Shown piece after piece: positions 16,917 to 25,946 of a DNA stretch of 48,548 nt. The position numbers were made by a program, and so were the translations under genes. Every line of letters starts with the position of its first letter. The stretch's first letter is position 1. The notes under the pieces were generated by a model that was not told the DNA's origin, ran no database searches, and saw only the letters and a program-made list of their open reading frames with translations. The stretch is taken from NCBI RefSeq assembly GCF_001650195.1, contig NZ_LXYR01000038.1, positions 1 through 48,548 on the forward strand, read 5' to 3'. Source of the DNA: Phormidesmis priestleyi BC1401. Lineage in GTDB: Bacteria > Cyanobacteriota > Cyanobacteriia > Leptolyngbyales > Leptolyngbyaceae.

Positions 16917-16966
16917 ACTGCACTCCTTTCGGTGACAAACGTTGACTTTTTGCAGTAGTCAATATT

Positions 16967-16981
16967 GGCTTAAGTTAAGCC
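16967..16981. promoter_or_regulatory. 15-bp palindrome upstream of the pseudo-receiver gene
   Basis: GGCTTAAGTTAAGCC is a perfect palindrome (7-bp arms, one central base) 51 bp upstream of the ATG at 16916. A dimeric regulator such as the neighbouring LuxR-type protein could bind it. No second copy was noticed in the window. Confidence 0.3.
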
Positions 16982-17105
16982 TCCAAGCGTTGTTGGCTTT
17001 CATTCAAAATGCTGATTTGAATACTCGTTATTCTGTCATAAGCAAAAGCTGATAGGCTATGGATCGAAGGACGAAGTTTTATTTCCTGTAATGATCCATT
17101 AGTTT

Positions 17106-17124
17106 GATCGATCTTAGATCGATC
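17106..17124. terminator. GATCGATC inverted repeat just after the LuxR-type gene
   Basis: GATCGATC, TTA, GATCGATC: 8-bp perfect arms around a 3-nt loop, starting 6 bp past the stop at 17131. There is no T-run in the gene's direction, so it may be a weak terminator or only a HIP1-related palindrome. Confidence 0.3.
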
Positions 17125-17130
17125 CTGCAA

Positions 17131-17871
17131 TCAAGAAGTCAGATTTAGCCAACCGTTGTTGAATGCCAGTTGAGCCGCGTCCCTGCGATATTTAACATTG
17201 AGCTTTCGCAAAATATTATGGACATGATGTTTCACAGTACGGACTTCGATAACTAACTCAGTTGCAATGTCGCGATCGCTCCGATCCTTTGCAACATAGT
17301 GCAACACTTCTAACTCACGGTGAGTCAGCGCAGGCTTTTCTTTCAATTGCTGTATCGCTTTTGATTGTGTGAGCCGATCGAACAGTTTAGCCGTGATTTC
17401 TGGTGAACAGTGAGCCACTCCGCGATACACCTGCTCAATCACCTGTATCACTTCTGCACTCGAAGCACTCTGCAACGTATAACCGTGAGTTCCTGCCTCA
17501 ATGCAGTCTAAAATCAAATCAGGGTCGTTTTGCAACTCAATCACCACGATGTAAGGAGAGGGCTGACGCGATCGCCACTCCTGAATCTGCGCGATTACCG
17601 CGCTGTGCCCCATCCCACTATCCAGCAGAACCAGATGGTTTGAGGAAGTTGTGACAGTGGAAACAAGATCGACATCAACAGCACTGCTCTTGACTCCATC
17701 CATCGATCGATGTTGCAGCATCAGAGTAAGGGCTTCACGCAGCAAATGACTATTACTGACGATACTAATATAGCTATCAGGTTGACTGAATAAATTTTGG
17801 GAAAATCGATGATCTGTGGAAATGGGTGCGGAGTTTTCGGCATACAAAAGGGGCAAGCTGACATTTTCCAT
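17131..17871 (-). CDS. NarL/LuxR-type response regulator with atypical receiver
   Basis: 246 residues. Receiver at about 33-150: the phospho-acceptor is kept in HLVLLDSGM (Asp84), but the acidic pair of strand one is replaced (SIVSNSHLL) and the conserved Lys of strand five is replaced in GYTLQSAS. The output is a GerE/LuxR helix-turn-helix at about 175-240: LTHRELEVLHYVAKDRSDRD, then VRTVKHHVHNILRKL. It is probably a DNA-binding regulator, but normal phosphorylation control is doubtful. No histidine kinase is adjacent. It lies upstream of and in the same direction as the pseudo-receiver gene, with a 214-bp gap holding two palindromes. AAGGA precedes the ATG. Confidence 0.85.
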   Translation of the reverse strand: MENVSLPLLYAENSAPISTDHRFSQNLFSQPDSYISIVSNSHLLREALTLMLQHRSMDGVKSSAVDVDLVSTVTTSSNHLVLLDSGMGHSAVIAQIQEWRSRQPSPYIVVIELQNDPDLILDCIEAGTHGYTLQSASSAEVIQVIEQVYRGVAHCSPEITAKLFDRLTQSKAIQQLKEKPALTHRELEVLHYVAKDRSDRDIATELVIEVRTVKHHVHNILRKLNVKYRRDAAQLAFNNGWLNLTS

Positions 17872-18490
17872 GACTTTTCCTTCAAGAATGTAGCGAGGTT
17901 CAGGGAATTAAGCAGTCTTTCTGTAGCAACAATCGTTCTCAGGCAAGGAACTGTTCATCACCTCAAGCGTCAAGAGTAGACTTCACACCCAGAACTAGTG
18001 TCATTCATGGCACCCAGCAATACTTTAGACGTGAACTGTGGACACAACTTGCTCGATCGCAAGCATTACGATCGCCTCCTAACCACACCCATGAGGGTGA
18101 TCTAGTCGGGAGTGCCACCACTATAGCAATCCTGTTCACGTCCCTATTCGTGAGCAAGATGCTCACATTACTTCTTATGGCTGTAGCCAACTAGATTAGG
18201 ACATTGCTGCACGTAAAATACCCGCCATTTGAACAAGGAGCTTAAGCTGAGATCTCGCCCCTAATTAAAACGCCCTCGTCTCTGATGTTCACCACAAAAG
18301 TAGCCCTCCTTGAATCTGGGCAGCCCTCCTCACAAAGTGGGGCAAGTCCTCGCCAACCCTTCTCCCCAAGGAGAAGGGAGCTAGAACCTCTTGTTCCCTC
18401 TCCTTGGGGAGAGGGCTAGGGTGAGGGCGAAGGATTCGTGCAGGAGTTCTAGTGAAATAGAGTTGCCATAGTCGCCGCTGGTCTGGGTCG
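17872..18490. other. 619-bp intergenic region
   Basis: No convincing gene. A minus-strand frame at 18005-18190 has no ribosome site or recognisable protein. The only structure noted is the palindromic repeat at 18349-18427. The part next to 17871 should hold the promoter of the LuxR-type gene; no clear boxes were seen. Confidence 0.6.
18349..18427. repeat. Dispersed palindromic repeat, copy 1
   Basis: About 80 bp. The left arm reads ctcgccaacccttctcccca, the right arm ccttggggagagggctaggg then tgaggg. The arms are inverted repeats about 30 bp long around a centre like gagctagaacctcttgtt. It lies 64 bp beyond the SulP gene's stop. Full copies are at 22361 and 35014. Confidence 0.85.
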
Positions 18491-20704
18491 TTAAGACGAC
18501 TGCAACAGATTCTTCAATTCTTGTTCACGATGTTGAAGACGCTCTGCTAATAGGTTCACCACAAATCGATGAATGTTTGAGGCTAACAGCGGGTCAGACG
18601 CTTCGATCTGCTCAAACGACTCAGTCGGCAGAAAATAAACCATGCTGGGCTTATCAGCAACCACCGATGCCATACGCAACGTCTTGCGATAGAGACCCAT
18701 TTCCCCGATCGTGTTCCCCACTGTGTAGGTACGAATGCGTTTTGTTTGCCCTTCACTCAAATCGAGCACCACACTTACCTGCCCAGAACCCACAAAATAT
18801 AGACCATCAAACGGGTCTCCCTGATGAAACAAATAGTCTCCTTCAGCAAAGAGACGCGACTCAAGCCGACTCATCAAACGATCGACCTGAACCGGATCTG
18901 AGAACCCTGACTTGAGATGCTCAGGGAGCGATCGGGCTTCTAGCTCACTCACATTGCTCTCCATGAGAATCTGCTGTTCACACCATTCAAGCCCCCGATC
19001 TAAATCGGCGAAGACGTGACAATAGGGGTCATCCGCTTCGAGACAGTCTCCTTGCTTGAGTCGCTGCATCGCGTCGTCAGACAGATTGGTAAACAGTAGA
19101 TGCACCCCTTTTGAGGAAGCGACTTGCTTGAGTTTGGCAAAACTGAGCACAGCGGAGGCATCTAAACCGCTCACGAGCCGAAAGTCTAAAATCACAAACC
19201 GAACTTCGGTCGCGTTGGGATGATCGAGGCGATCGCGGATCTCAGTCAGCAGTTTGTTGGCGGTGCCAAAAAAGATCAGTCCCTGCAGTTCTAGAACATA
19301 AATCTGTTCGCCTTGGGTGTCTAAGATGTCGAGTTCTTCAGAGTTTCGCAACACATTGCTGTGCTGAAATGCGCCTGACCCAACTCGCTTTGTCACCGAC
19401 AATCGACTGTAGTTGACCACAAACAGCACGATCGCGGCAAGCAACCCTACACTAATACCCTGCAGATAGCCGATGCTGCCCGTCACTACCACAATCAGCA
19501 CGATGATCGCATAGTCCGATCTCGAAAATTTGAACCACGCTTGATAGAGCCATTCATAAAAGAATTCCAGTCCGAGCAGCAGTGGAATGCCCACTAGAAC
19601 AAATTTGGGAACGAGCGAAAGCAGGGATGCGCCTCCGAGCAACGTGGCTAAACAAATTCCGGTAATCGTCCAGCCCACAATGCGTCGAGTGCCTCCTAGA
19701 TGATGAGCCAGCGTGTTTTCTCCCGAACTGGCGAACCCGCCAATGCCACCCCCCAAACCAGATGCGATCGAGGCAGCCCCTGCCACTTTTAGCTCATAGT
19801 TGAGATCGAGATCGCGAGAGGCAGCAAGCTCGATGCCGTTTGCGTTGAGCAGCAGCGCCATCGATTCTATGAGCCAGAGTGCAGCTAAACTCGGCACCTG
19901 CTGCAAAACAACGCCCCAATTTGCCTGAGTCAACGCTGGAATCGTCGTAAAACGATAAAGACTGCCAGGGGGAAGGGTGCCTAACAGCAAACCGTTCTCG
20001 GTAGCTTGCTCGATCGAGGTGCCCGTCATCGCTAAGGCAATATAAAACAGCACAAACGCGATCGCGATAATACTAGGGATGACTAAAAAGTGGTCGATCA
20101 TCTGAGGAATCGCAAACATCGCGACTGCAAAGATCAGCGCTGGCACCCACTGAAGCAACACGTTAGGCTGCACGAACGCTGACAGGGTTAAGTGGTGAAA
20201 GTCAAGCCCTTCGATCGAGTGCATTGCCCCTTGAACTAATAGCACGCCTGTTCCTGCAAGAAAGCCGCCCACGATTGGGTAGGGAATATAGCGAACAAAG
20301 CCGCCTAGCTTGAACCGACCTAGCAGGGTAAAAATAATGCCACCCACCACGGCGTACACCACAATTGTCGCCGTGAGCGTTAATAATTTATCTTCAACCG
20401 AGGCATTGGGCATCTGGTCAAGAATTTGTCGGGCAACCAAACTTAAGACTGGGATGCTCGGCTCTGAAACGGTTCCCACAATGGCAGGATAAGCGCTGAA
20501 CGCCGTCACGATCGCGCTGACGACGGTTGAGCTAAACAGCAGTAGCCCTGTGCCAAACGGGACTGCATTTGAGAAGGCTCCAGAGAAGATGACAGAGGCA
20601 AATGAGACGCTTGTAATCACGGTCAAAAGCCCCATCGTGCCGCCTGTCGTGAGATTCAAGAGAAGAGGATTAACAGTGGGTTTAGAATGCGCTTTGGTAG
20701 CCAC
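18491..20704 (-). CDS. SulP-family anion transporter with STAS and cyclic-nucleotide-binding domains
   Basis: 737 residues. About 430 N-terminal residues form the multi-helix SulP/SLC26 permease (for example YIPYPIVGGFLAGTGVLLVQ, and GGGIGGFASSGENTLAHHLG). A STAS domain follows at about 460-575, with the LVSGLDASAVLSF loop. A cNMP-binding domain covers about 612-730: ESRLFAEGDYLFHQGDPFDG, then IGEMGLYRKTLRMAS, which keeps the Glu and Arg of the phosphate-binding cassette. Family members move sulfate, bicarbonate or other anions; the substrate is not readable. The start is GTG at 20704. It is divergent from the MscS gene, which has the same C-terminal domain type. Direct cyclic-nucleotide control is possible but not shown. 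Confidence 0.9.
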   Translation of the reverse strand: MATKAHSKPTVNPLLLNLTTGGTMGLLTVITSVSFASVIFSGAFSNAVPFGTGLLLFSSTVVSAIVTAFSAYPAIVGTVSEPSIPVLSLVARQILDQMPNASVEDKLLTLTATIVVYAVVGGIIFTLLGRFKLGGFVRYIPYPIVGGFLAGTGVLLVQGAMHSIEGLDFHHLTLSAFVQPNVLLQWVPALIFAVAMFAIPQMIDHFLVIPSIIAIAFVLFYIALAMTGTSIEQATENGLLLGTLPPGSLYRFTTIPALTQANWGVVLQQVPSLAALWLIESMALLLNANGIELAASRDLDLNYELKVAGAASIASGLGGGIGGFASSGENTLAHHLGGTRRIVGWTITGICLATLLGGASLLSLVPKFVLVGIPLLLGLEFFYEWLYQAWFKFSRSDYAIIVLIVVVTGSIGYLQGISVGLLAAIVLFVVNYSRLSVTKRVGSGAFQHSNVLRNSEELDILDTQGEQIYVLELQGLIFFGTANKLLTEIRDRLDHPNATEVRFVILDFRLVSGLDASAVLSFAKLKQVASSKGVHLLFTNLSDDAMQRLKQGDCLEADDPYCHVFADLDRGLEWCEQQILMESNVSELEARSLPEHLKSGFSDPVQVDRLMSRLESRLFAEGDYLFHQGDPFDGLYFVGSGQVSVVLDLSEGQTKRIRTYTVGNTIGEMGLYRKTLRMASVVADKPSMVYFLPTESFEQIEASDPLLASNIHRFVVNLLAERLQHREQELKNLLQSS

Positions 20705-20881
20705 TTTTTACAACTATAAAATTACAAATTGTGATAGCATTTTTGCATGACTTACTAATATTACAATCACTCGCAAGTAGACATTTCTAACTAAATTTTG
20801 CATCCATCTCAGGACATAAGAATTAGACTATCTTTAAATGGTTAACGGGTTGACAAAAGCGATCGATAGGAGCGCTTAATC
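20705..20881. promoter_or_regulatory. Shared divergent promoter region of the SulP and MscS genes
   Basis: 177 bp, strongly AT-rich (tacaactataaaattacaaa near 20710), between two divergent genes that both end in cNMP-binding domains. The MscS side ends with AGGAG at 20868-20872, 9 bp before its ATG. No clear CRP-type palindrome was found by eye. Confidence 0.5.
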
Positions 20882-22336
20882 ATGGAGTTGCAGTCTGCCT
20901 TCACATGGACGATTCTGCAAATTAAACGGTTTCTTCAAGACTTGTTAAGTGCTTTTAACAGCAGTTTGTTTACGTTTGCAGGAGAAAAATTTTCACTCGG
21001 CTTAGTCGTTGAGCTGATTGTTCAAGTGATCATTGTCGTGATCTTGGCAAATGCGGTTAAGCAATTGCTAAGACAACGGATCTTACCGCGCTTTAAGCTA
21101 GAAATTGGCACACGAGAGTCATTATCAGCGATTACTGGTTACATTGTTACAGTGATTGGCTTTTTTATAGTGCTAGAGACGGCTGGCATCAATCTAAGTT
21201 CGCTTGCAGTGTTTGCGGGTGCGATTGGCATCGGGGTTGGCATTGGGCTGCAAAACTTGTCGAGCCAGTTTATCAGCGGCTTAACGCTTCTGTTTGAGCA
21301 ACCCATCAAAGTGGGCGACTATATTGAGGTCGATAATCTTGCCGGAACAGTCGAAGGAATTGCGATTCGTGCAACCACTATTCGCACGATTAACGGCGTG
21401 TTTGTGATTGTGCCCAACAGTCGGTTTCTCGACACCAAAGTCGTCAACTGGAGCTATCGCGACCCCAACTGTCGAATTGAGATTCCGGTGCGGGTGGCTG
21501 AAGAAAATGACTCGCTGACGGTGCTAGAGGCGTTGCTGTCAGCCGCTCGTCAAGAGCCGAGAGTTTTACCGTCTCCATCACCAGAGGTTTACTTTAAAGG
21601 AATTGAAGACGGTGCGTTGAAGTTTGATCTCACGGTGTGGATTGGCAACCCGATCGAGATGGATTCGATTAAAAGTGCCCTGCGATTTTTGATTGAGGCA
21701 GAATTTCGCGATCGTGCCATTAATCCAAAAATGGTAACGGGTCTGACGATCGAGAATCTGCCCTCACTGGCAGCCCTACTGCAAACTCCTCACCAAGTCA
21801 ATGGATTGGCAAAACAGGTCGAAGTAGAAGCCCCAATCGCAGGACGGATGCTGCGCGATTTGCTGCAAAAAGTCAGCTATTTTCAGCAATGTGGCGAGGT
21901 TGAGCTGCGGCAGGTGATCGAGAAAGGCTATCGTAAAAAACTGACGATCGGAGAAACCATTTGTCGAGAATCTGATCCCGGTGACTCGTTTTATATCATC
22001 TTGTCAGGCTCGGTTGAGGTGTTTGTCGAATCGATTTCAAAACAGGTCGCCGTTCGTCGATCGGGTGAGTTTATCGGTGAGATGTCATTGCTGATGGGCA
22101 CCCCGCGCACTGCTACGCTACGAACTTTAGAAGAAACGATTTTGTTTGTGGTTGACCACAATAACCTGCAAAGTTTGTTAAAAAATCATCAAGGGTTAGC
22201 CGATAAAATTGCAGAAGAGCTATCTCATCGCCAAGAAGCTTTAGAAAGTTTAGGAATCACGATCGAAGCCGCTCCAAAAGAAGATACCTCATTTCACCAA
22301 ATTCGCAAACGAATCCAATCCATCTTTGGAATCTAA
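20882..22336 (+). CDS. MscS-family mechanosensitive channel with C-terminal cyclic-nucleotide-binding domain
   Basis: 484 residues. Transmembrane helices lie at about 40-65 and 80-105, followed by the pore helix AGAIGIGVGIGLQNLSSQFI (from residue 112) typical of MscS TM3. The beta domain has PIKVGDYIEV and TIRTINGVFVIVPNS. From about 330 a cNMP-binding domain follows: TICRESDPGDSFYIILSGSV, then GEFIGEMSLLMGTPRTAT, with the conserved Glu and Arg of the binding cassette. MscS-CNMP fusions are known channels, thought to combine tension and ligand gating. It opens to the cytoplasm side and protects against osmotic down-shock. It is divergent from the SulP-CNMP gene and upstream of the Wsp-like operon with its adenylyl cyclase. 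Confidence 0.92.
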   Translation: MELQSAFTWTILQIKRFLQDLLSAFNSSLFTFAGEKFSLGLVVELIVQVIIVVILANAVKQLLRQRILPRFKLEIGTRESLSAITGYIVTVIGFFIVLETAGINLSSLAVFAGAIGIGVGIGLQNLSSQFISGLTLLFEQPIKVGDYIEVDNLAGTVEGIAIRATTIRTINGVFVIVPNSRFLDTKVVNWSYRDPNCRIEIPVRVAEENDSLTVLEALLSAARQEPRVLPSPSPEVYFKGIEDGALKFDLTVWIGNPIEMDSIKSALRFLIEAEFRDRAINPKMVTGLTIENLPSLAALLQTPHQVNGLAKQVEVEAPIAGRMLRDLLQKVSYFQQCGEVELRQVIEKGYRKKLTIGETICRESDPGDSFYIILSGSVEVFVESISKQVAVRRSGEFIGEMSLLMGTPRTATLRTLEETILFVVDHNNLQSLLKNHQGLADKIAEELSHRQEALESLGITIEAAPKEDTSFHQIRKRIQSIFGI

Positions 22337-22360
22337 ACTTCGGCGTTGCTAATAAATTTT

Positions 22361-22446
22361 GCCCTCATCCCCAACCCTTCTCCTTGGGGAGAAGGGAGCT
22401 AGAACTCTTGTCCCCTCTCCTTTGGGGAGAGGGCTAGGGTGAGGGT
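22361..22446. repeat. Dispersed palindromic repeat, copy 2
   Basis: Begins gccctcatccccaacccttc and ends gggctagggtgaggg. Same arms and centre (gagctagaactcttgtcccc) as copies 1 and 3. It starts 24 bp after the MscS stop codon and could act as a terminator. Confidence 0.85.
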
Positions 22447-22590
22447 AAAATTGGGGTCTCATCAATAGATTCAGCACTGCCTAAATTTCCAGCTTTGGGG
22501 CGATGTCAAGCAAGATTTACTAGGGGATGATTGTAGAGTCCTTGTTGATGACACTCAAAACGAGATGCGCTGTTCTCGATCGCCTAACTC

Positions 22591-23070
22591 ATGCTAATGC
22601 TCCTGTTCCAAGCTGGCGATAACTTCTATGCCATCGATAGCGCTCAAGTGGTCGAGGTGATTCCGATCGTAACGCTCAGACCTCTCAATCACGTTCCCGA
22701 ATATATTGCGGGCGTGTTCAATTATCGAGGCAACTTAGTTCCGGTTGTTGATTTGTGTCGGTTGCTTCATCACACCGATTGCCGTTCCCGTTTTAGTACC
22801 CGCATTATGATGGTTTACTATCCCACCAGTGACGGCACTCGGCAGTGGTTAGGACTCATGGCAGAACGCGTCACCGAAACCCTCAACCGACCCGACCTAG
22901 ATGCAAAAAACACGGCTCAAGTGAGCGATGTGCCCTACTTAGGCAACCTATTTATGGACGAGAAAGGCATGATCCAGCAGATTCACTGGCAGCATTTAGT
23001 GTCAGATGACCGCTCTGCATCTCTGTTTATTCAAGAAAGCGTTGAGGCAAATGGTGCAAGACGCGATTGA
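22591..23070 (+). CDS. CheW-domain coupling protein (WspB-like)
   Basis: 159 residues, a single CheW domain. MLLFQAGDNFYAIDSAQVVE starts the first barrel, PEYIAGVFNYRGNLVPVVDL is the classical CheW block, and the ending matches the second barrel. CheW proteins bridge chemoreceptors and the CheA kinase at the membrane array. It is the first gene of a seven-gene operon whose order resembles Pseudomonas wsp (receptor, coupling proteins, methyltransferase, kinase, methylesterase, output), with the receptor third rather than first. The start could be 22591 or the Met two codons on. The CheR gene overlaps its 3' end by 20 bp. Confidence 0.88.
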   Translation: MLMLLFQAGDNFYAIDSAQVVEVIPIVTLRPLNHVPEYIAGVFNYRGNLVPVVDLCRLLHHTDCRSRFSTRIMMVYYPTSDGTRQWLGLMAERVTETLNRPDLDAKNTAQVSDVPYLGNLFMDEKGMIQQIHWQHLVSDDRSASLFIQESVEANGARRD

Positions 23071-24232
23071 GGCTCTGCTAAAGCAGAAAATCGGGCTAGA
23101 TGCCGAGAGCATTGGGTCGAGAACGATCGCTCACGCAGTCGAACAGCGGCGGTTAACGTGTGGGTTGCCCGATCGAGCCGCTTATCTCTTACACTTACAA
23201 ACCTCACCCCAAGAGTTGGAAAACCTGATCGAAACGGTCGTTGTGCCCGAAACCTGGTTTTTTCGCGATCGAGAGCCGTTTGTCTATCTCAGTCAATTTG
23301 TCACTCAATGGCGATCTGCCCATCCCGCCAGCGTATTTCGGGTTCTCAGTGCACCTTGCTCAACCGGAGAGGAGCCTTACTCGATCGCCATCACGCTGCT
23401 CAAGGCTGGGTTGACTCCGGCTCAGTTTCACATCGACGCGGTGGATGTCAGCAAACGGGCGCTTCTCAAGGCAACGCAGGGCATTTATCGGCAAATATCG
23501 TTTCGAGGAGGCGGGTTGCCTGAGCAGTCACGCTACTTTCAGTCGGTCGCCAATGGGCAAGAGATTCGCCCCTTCGTGCGGGATACTGTGAGCTTTCGAT
23601 CGGAGAATCTCCTCAATCCCGGTTTTTTGTCTCAAGAGGCTTATCACACAATTTTCTGTCGCAATCTTCTGATTTACCTCGATCGTGACTCCCGAATTCA
23701 GCTAGTTCAGAGGTTGGATTACGCTCTAGCTCCATCGGGTTTACTGTTTGTGGGATCGCCCGAAATGCCGCAGGTCAACGCCGATCACTTCACGCCGATT
23801 CGCCACCCCTTTGCATTTGGCTACCACAAACAAAATCGCGTCGTCGATCGTCCGCTGCCCCCGATCGCTCATCCTCCGCAAACGATTTCGGTTCCGGTTC
23901 CTGCGTCTGCTCCTATCTCTGAGCCTACCGAGTTGGCAACCGCCCAGCAGCTTGCCAACCGAGGACACCTTATAGAAGCGATCGCCGTGTGCCAATCCCA
24001 TTTGAGAGCGCATCCGACAGACGCTCAAGCCCATGTGCTGTTAGGCGAAATTCATCAAGGTCTCAATCAATCTGAGCAAGCCGAACAAGCGTTTCAGAAA
24101 GCGATTTACCTCAACCCCAGTGCCTATGAAGCGATGACTCATTTGGCGTTGTTAAAAGAACAAAAGGGCGATCGAGCGGGGGCAACTCTTTTAAAGCAGC
24201 GCATTCAGCGATTGCTCAACACTCAACGTTAG
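23051..24232 (+). CDS. CheR-type receptor methyltransferase with TPR repeats (WspC-like)
   Basis: 393 residues. The N-terminal CheR domain has VVPETWFFRDREPF and the SAM-binding loop APCSTGEEPYSIAI (about residue 95-110), then the inserted beta subdomain and YHTIFCRNLLIYLDRDSRIQ. After a Pro-rich linker, two to three tetratricopeptide repeats run from about 300: LANRGHLIEAIAVCQSHL and NQSEQAEQAFQKAIYLNPSA. It methylates glutamates of the MCP encoded next. CheR with TPRs is typical of WspC. The ATG at 23051 (MVQDAIEALL) was chosen; it lies inside the end of the CheW gene, pointing to translational coupling. A longer start at 23006 would add residues unlike CheR. Confidence 0.9.
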   Translation: MVQDAIEALLKQKIGLDAESIGSRTIAHAVEQRRLTCGLPDRAAYLLHLQTSPQELENLIETVVVPETWFFRDREPFVYLSQFVTQWRSAHPASVFRVLSAPCSTGEEPYSIAITLLKAGLTPAQFHIDAVDVSKRALLKATQGIYRQISFRGGGLPEQSRYFQSVANGQEIRPFVRDTVSFRSENLLNPGFLSQEAYHTIFCRNLLIYLDRDSRIQLVQRLDYALAPSGLLFVGSPEMPQVNADHFTPIRHPFAFGYHKQNRVVDRPLPPIAHPPQTISVPVPASAPISEPTELATAQQLANRGHLIEAIAVCQSHLRAHPTDAQAHVLLGEIHQGLNQSEQAEQAFQKAIYLNPSAYEAMTHLALLKEQKGDRAGATLLKQRIQRLLNTQR

Positions 24233-24322
24233 AAAGTTCGAGTATCGTGGATATCGAGCGAAGGGGAGGCAGTGACCACAGCTACGCTACTCTAGAAATG
24301 GGTATTGGTAGGCTGGTCTTAG

Positions 24323-25939
24323 ATGTTAAATCGCTGGAAAATTAGCACTCAAATCGCTGCGGGGTTTGCCCTGGGCTTAACCGTCTTCTCGATCATTGGC
24401 ATTGTCTCTTATCGGGGCACACAGCAACTCGTTTCAGCCGCTCGTCAAGAAAAGTACACCTATCAAGTGTTGGGTGAGTTAGAAGAGATTCTTTCGCTGA
24501 TCAAAGATGTCGAAACGGGGCAACGGGGCTATTTGCTGACCAATGGCACTCGCTATCTCGCTCCCTACAATCAAGCACGAACTGCGATTCAATCGAGAAT
24601 TGGAGAGTTGAGACAGACCGTTAGAGACAATCCAACTCAGCAAAATTATGTTCAGACTTTAGAACCGCTCGTCAATCAAAAGCTCGCCGAACTCGATTCG
24701 ACCATTCGCCTCAAGCAAAATGGACAATCGGCGGCTGCACTCAAAGTCGTGAAAACAGACGAGGGCAAGCGGTTGATGGATCAGATTCGAGACGTGATAG
24801 CTCGGATGGAATCCGGAGAGCGCGATCTATTGCAGACCCGATCGCAGATTGCTGACAGGTCTGCCCAACGCACTCTTAACAGCATTCTCTATGGGATGCC
24901 GTTTGCGATTTTGCTGCTGGCTCTGATCGGCGTGATTCTCAATCGTCAGATTGCCCGTCCGCTCAATCTAGCTTCAAAAGTGGCTCAACAGGTTGCAGAT
25001 GGCGATTTGACTCAAGCGATCGCTGCTACCAGAGACACCACCGAAGTGGGGCAATTGATGACCGCGTTTCAACGAATGACCAAGAGTTTGAATGCTTTGA
25101 TTGCACAGGCACAAAAATCTGGCATTCAAATCAGCACGTCTACGACTCAGATCGCAGCGGCAGGCAGACAGCTTGAAGCAACGGTGAATGAGCAAGTTGC
25201 ATCCATGCACGAAGTCAATGCCACCTCTCGACAAATTGCGTCAACCGCAGGCGAGTTAGCAAAATCGATGGATGGAGTGGCTGAGACAGCGCGCACCACG
25301 ACTGAAGCAGCTACTAGCAGCCAAATGAATCTAGAAAGAATGCAGCTTGCAATGCAAAATTTAGTGCTGGCGACTAGCTCGATTTCGTCAAAGTTAACTG
25401 TGATGGATGAGAAAGCGAATAATATTAATACGGTCGTGACTACGATTACTAAAGTCGCCGATCAAACCAATTTACTATCGCTGAATGCCGCGATCGAAGC
25501 CGAAAAAGCCGGAGAGTATGGAGCCGGATTTGCGGTTGTGGCACGAGAAATTCGTCGTCTTGCCGATCAGTCGGCGGTCGCCACCCTTGAGATTGAGCAA
25601 ATGGTGAAAGGAATGCAATCGTCGGTGTCTCAGGGCGTGATGGAGGTCGATAAATTTAGCAGAGAAGTCAGGCAATATGTTGATGATGTCGGAGATATCA
25701 GCGGACAAATTGCCGGATTCATCCAAAATGTGCAGGGGTTAACGCCGCAGTTTGGGGCAGTCAGTCAACGCATGGATGAACAATATCGCGGGGCAGAACA
25801 GATTAGTTTAGCGATCGGGCAACTCAGCGATGCGTCTTATCAAACGGTGCAATCGCTGCAGGAAACCAACAATGCGCTGACTCAGTTAAATGACGCGGCT
25901 CAAGGCTTGCAGCGAGAAATTTCTCAATTCAAGGTGTAG
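24323..25939 (+). CDS. CHASE3-HAMP methyl-accepting chemoreceptor (WspA-like)
   Basis: 538 residues. TM1 at about 8-30. A periplasmic CHASE3 domain at about 40-185 has IKDVETGQRGYLLTNGTRYL. TM2 is about 188-208, and HAMP about 210-262 (NRQIARPLNLASKVAQQVAD). The cytoplasmic signalling coiled coil contains the hairpin tip VADQTNLLSLNAAIEAEKAG (near 379-398). This is the sensory input of the operon; CHASE3 receptors sense unknown, often surface- or stress-related cues. It is 90 bp downstream of CheR and 7 bp before the next CheW gene. The domain order equals a standard membrane receptor, so it should cluster with CheW and CheA. Confidence 0.93.
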   Translation: MLNRWKISTQIAAGFALGLTVFSIIGIVSYRGTQQLVSAARQEKYTYQVLGELEEILSLIKDVETGQRGYLLTNGTRYLAPYNQARTAIQSRIGELRQTVRDNPTQQNYVQTLEPLVNQKLAELDSTIRLKQNGQSAAALKVVKTDEGKRLMDQIRDVIARMESGERDLLQTRSQIADRSAQRTLNSILYGMPFAILLLALIGVILNRQIARPLNLASKVAQQVADGDLTQAIAATRDTTEVGQLMTAFQRMTKSLNALIAQAQKSGIQISTSTTQIAAAGRQLEATVNEQVASMHEVNATSRQIASTAGELAKSMDGVAETARTTTEAATSSQMNLERMQLAMQNLVLATSSISSKLTVMDEKANNINTVVTTITKVADQTNLLSLNAAIEAEKAGEYGAGFAVVAREIRRLADQSAVATLEIEQMVKGMQSSVSQGVMEVDKFSREVRQYVDDVGDISGQIAGFIQNVQGLTPQFGAVSQRMDEQYRGAEQISLAIGQLSDASYQTVQSLQETNNALTQLNDAAQGLQREISQFKV

Positions 25940-25946
25940 TCACGGT

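Noticed and set aside
18005-18190. 61-codon minus-strand frame
   Set aside because: No ribosome site, no recognisable protein, unusual composition; probably chance.
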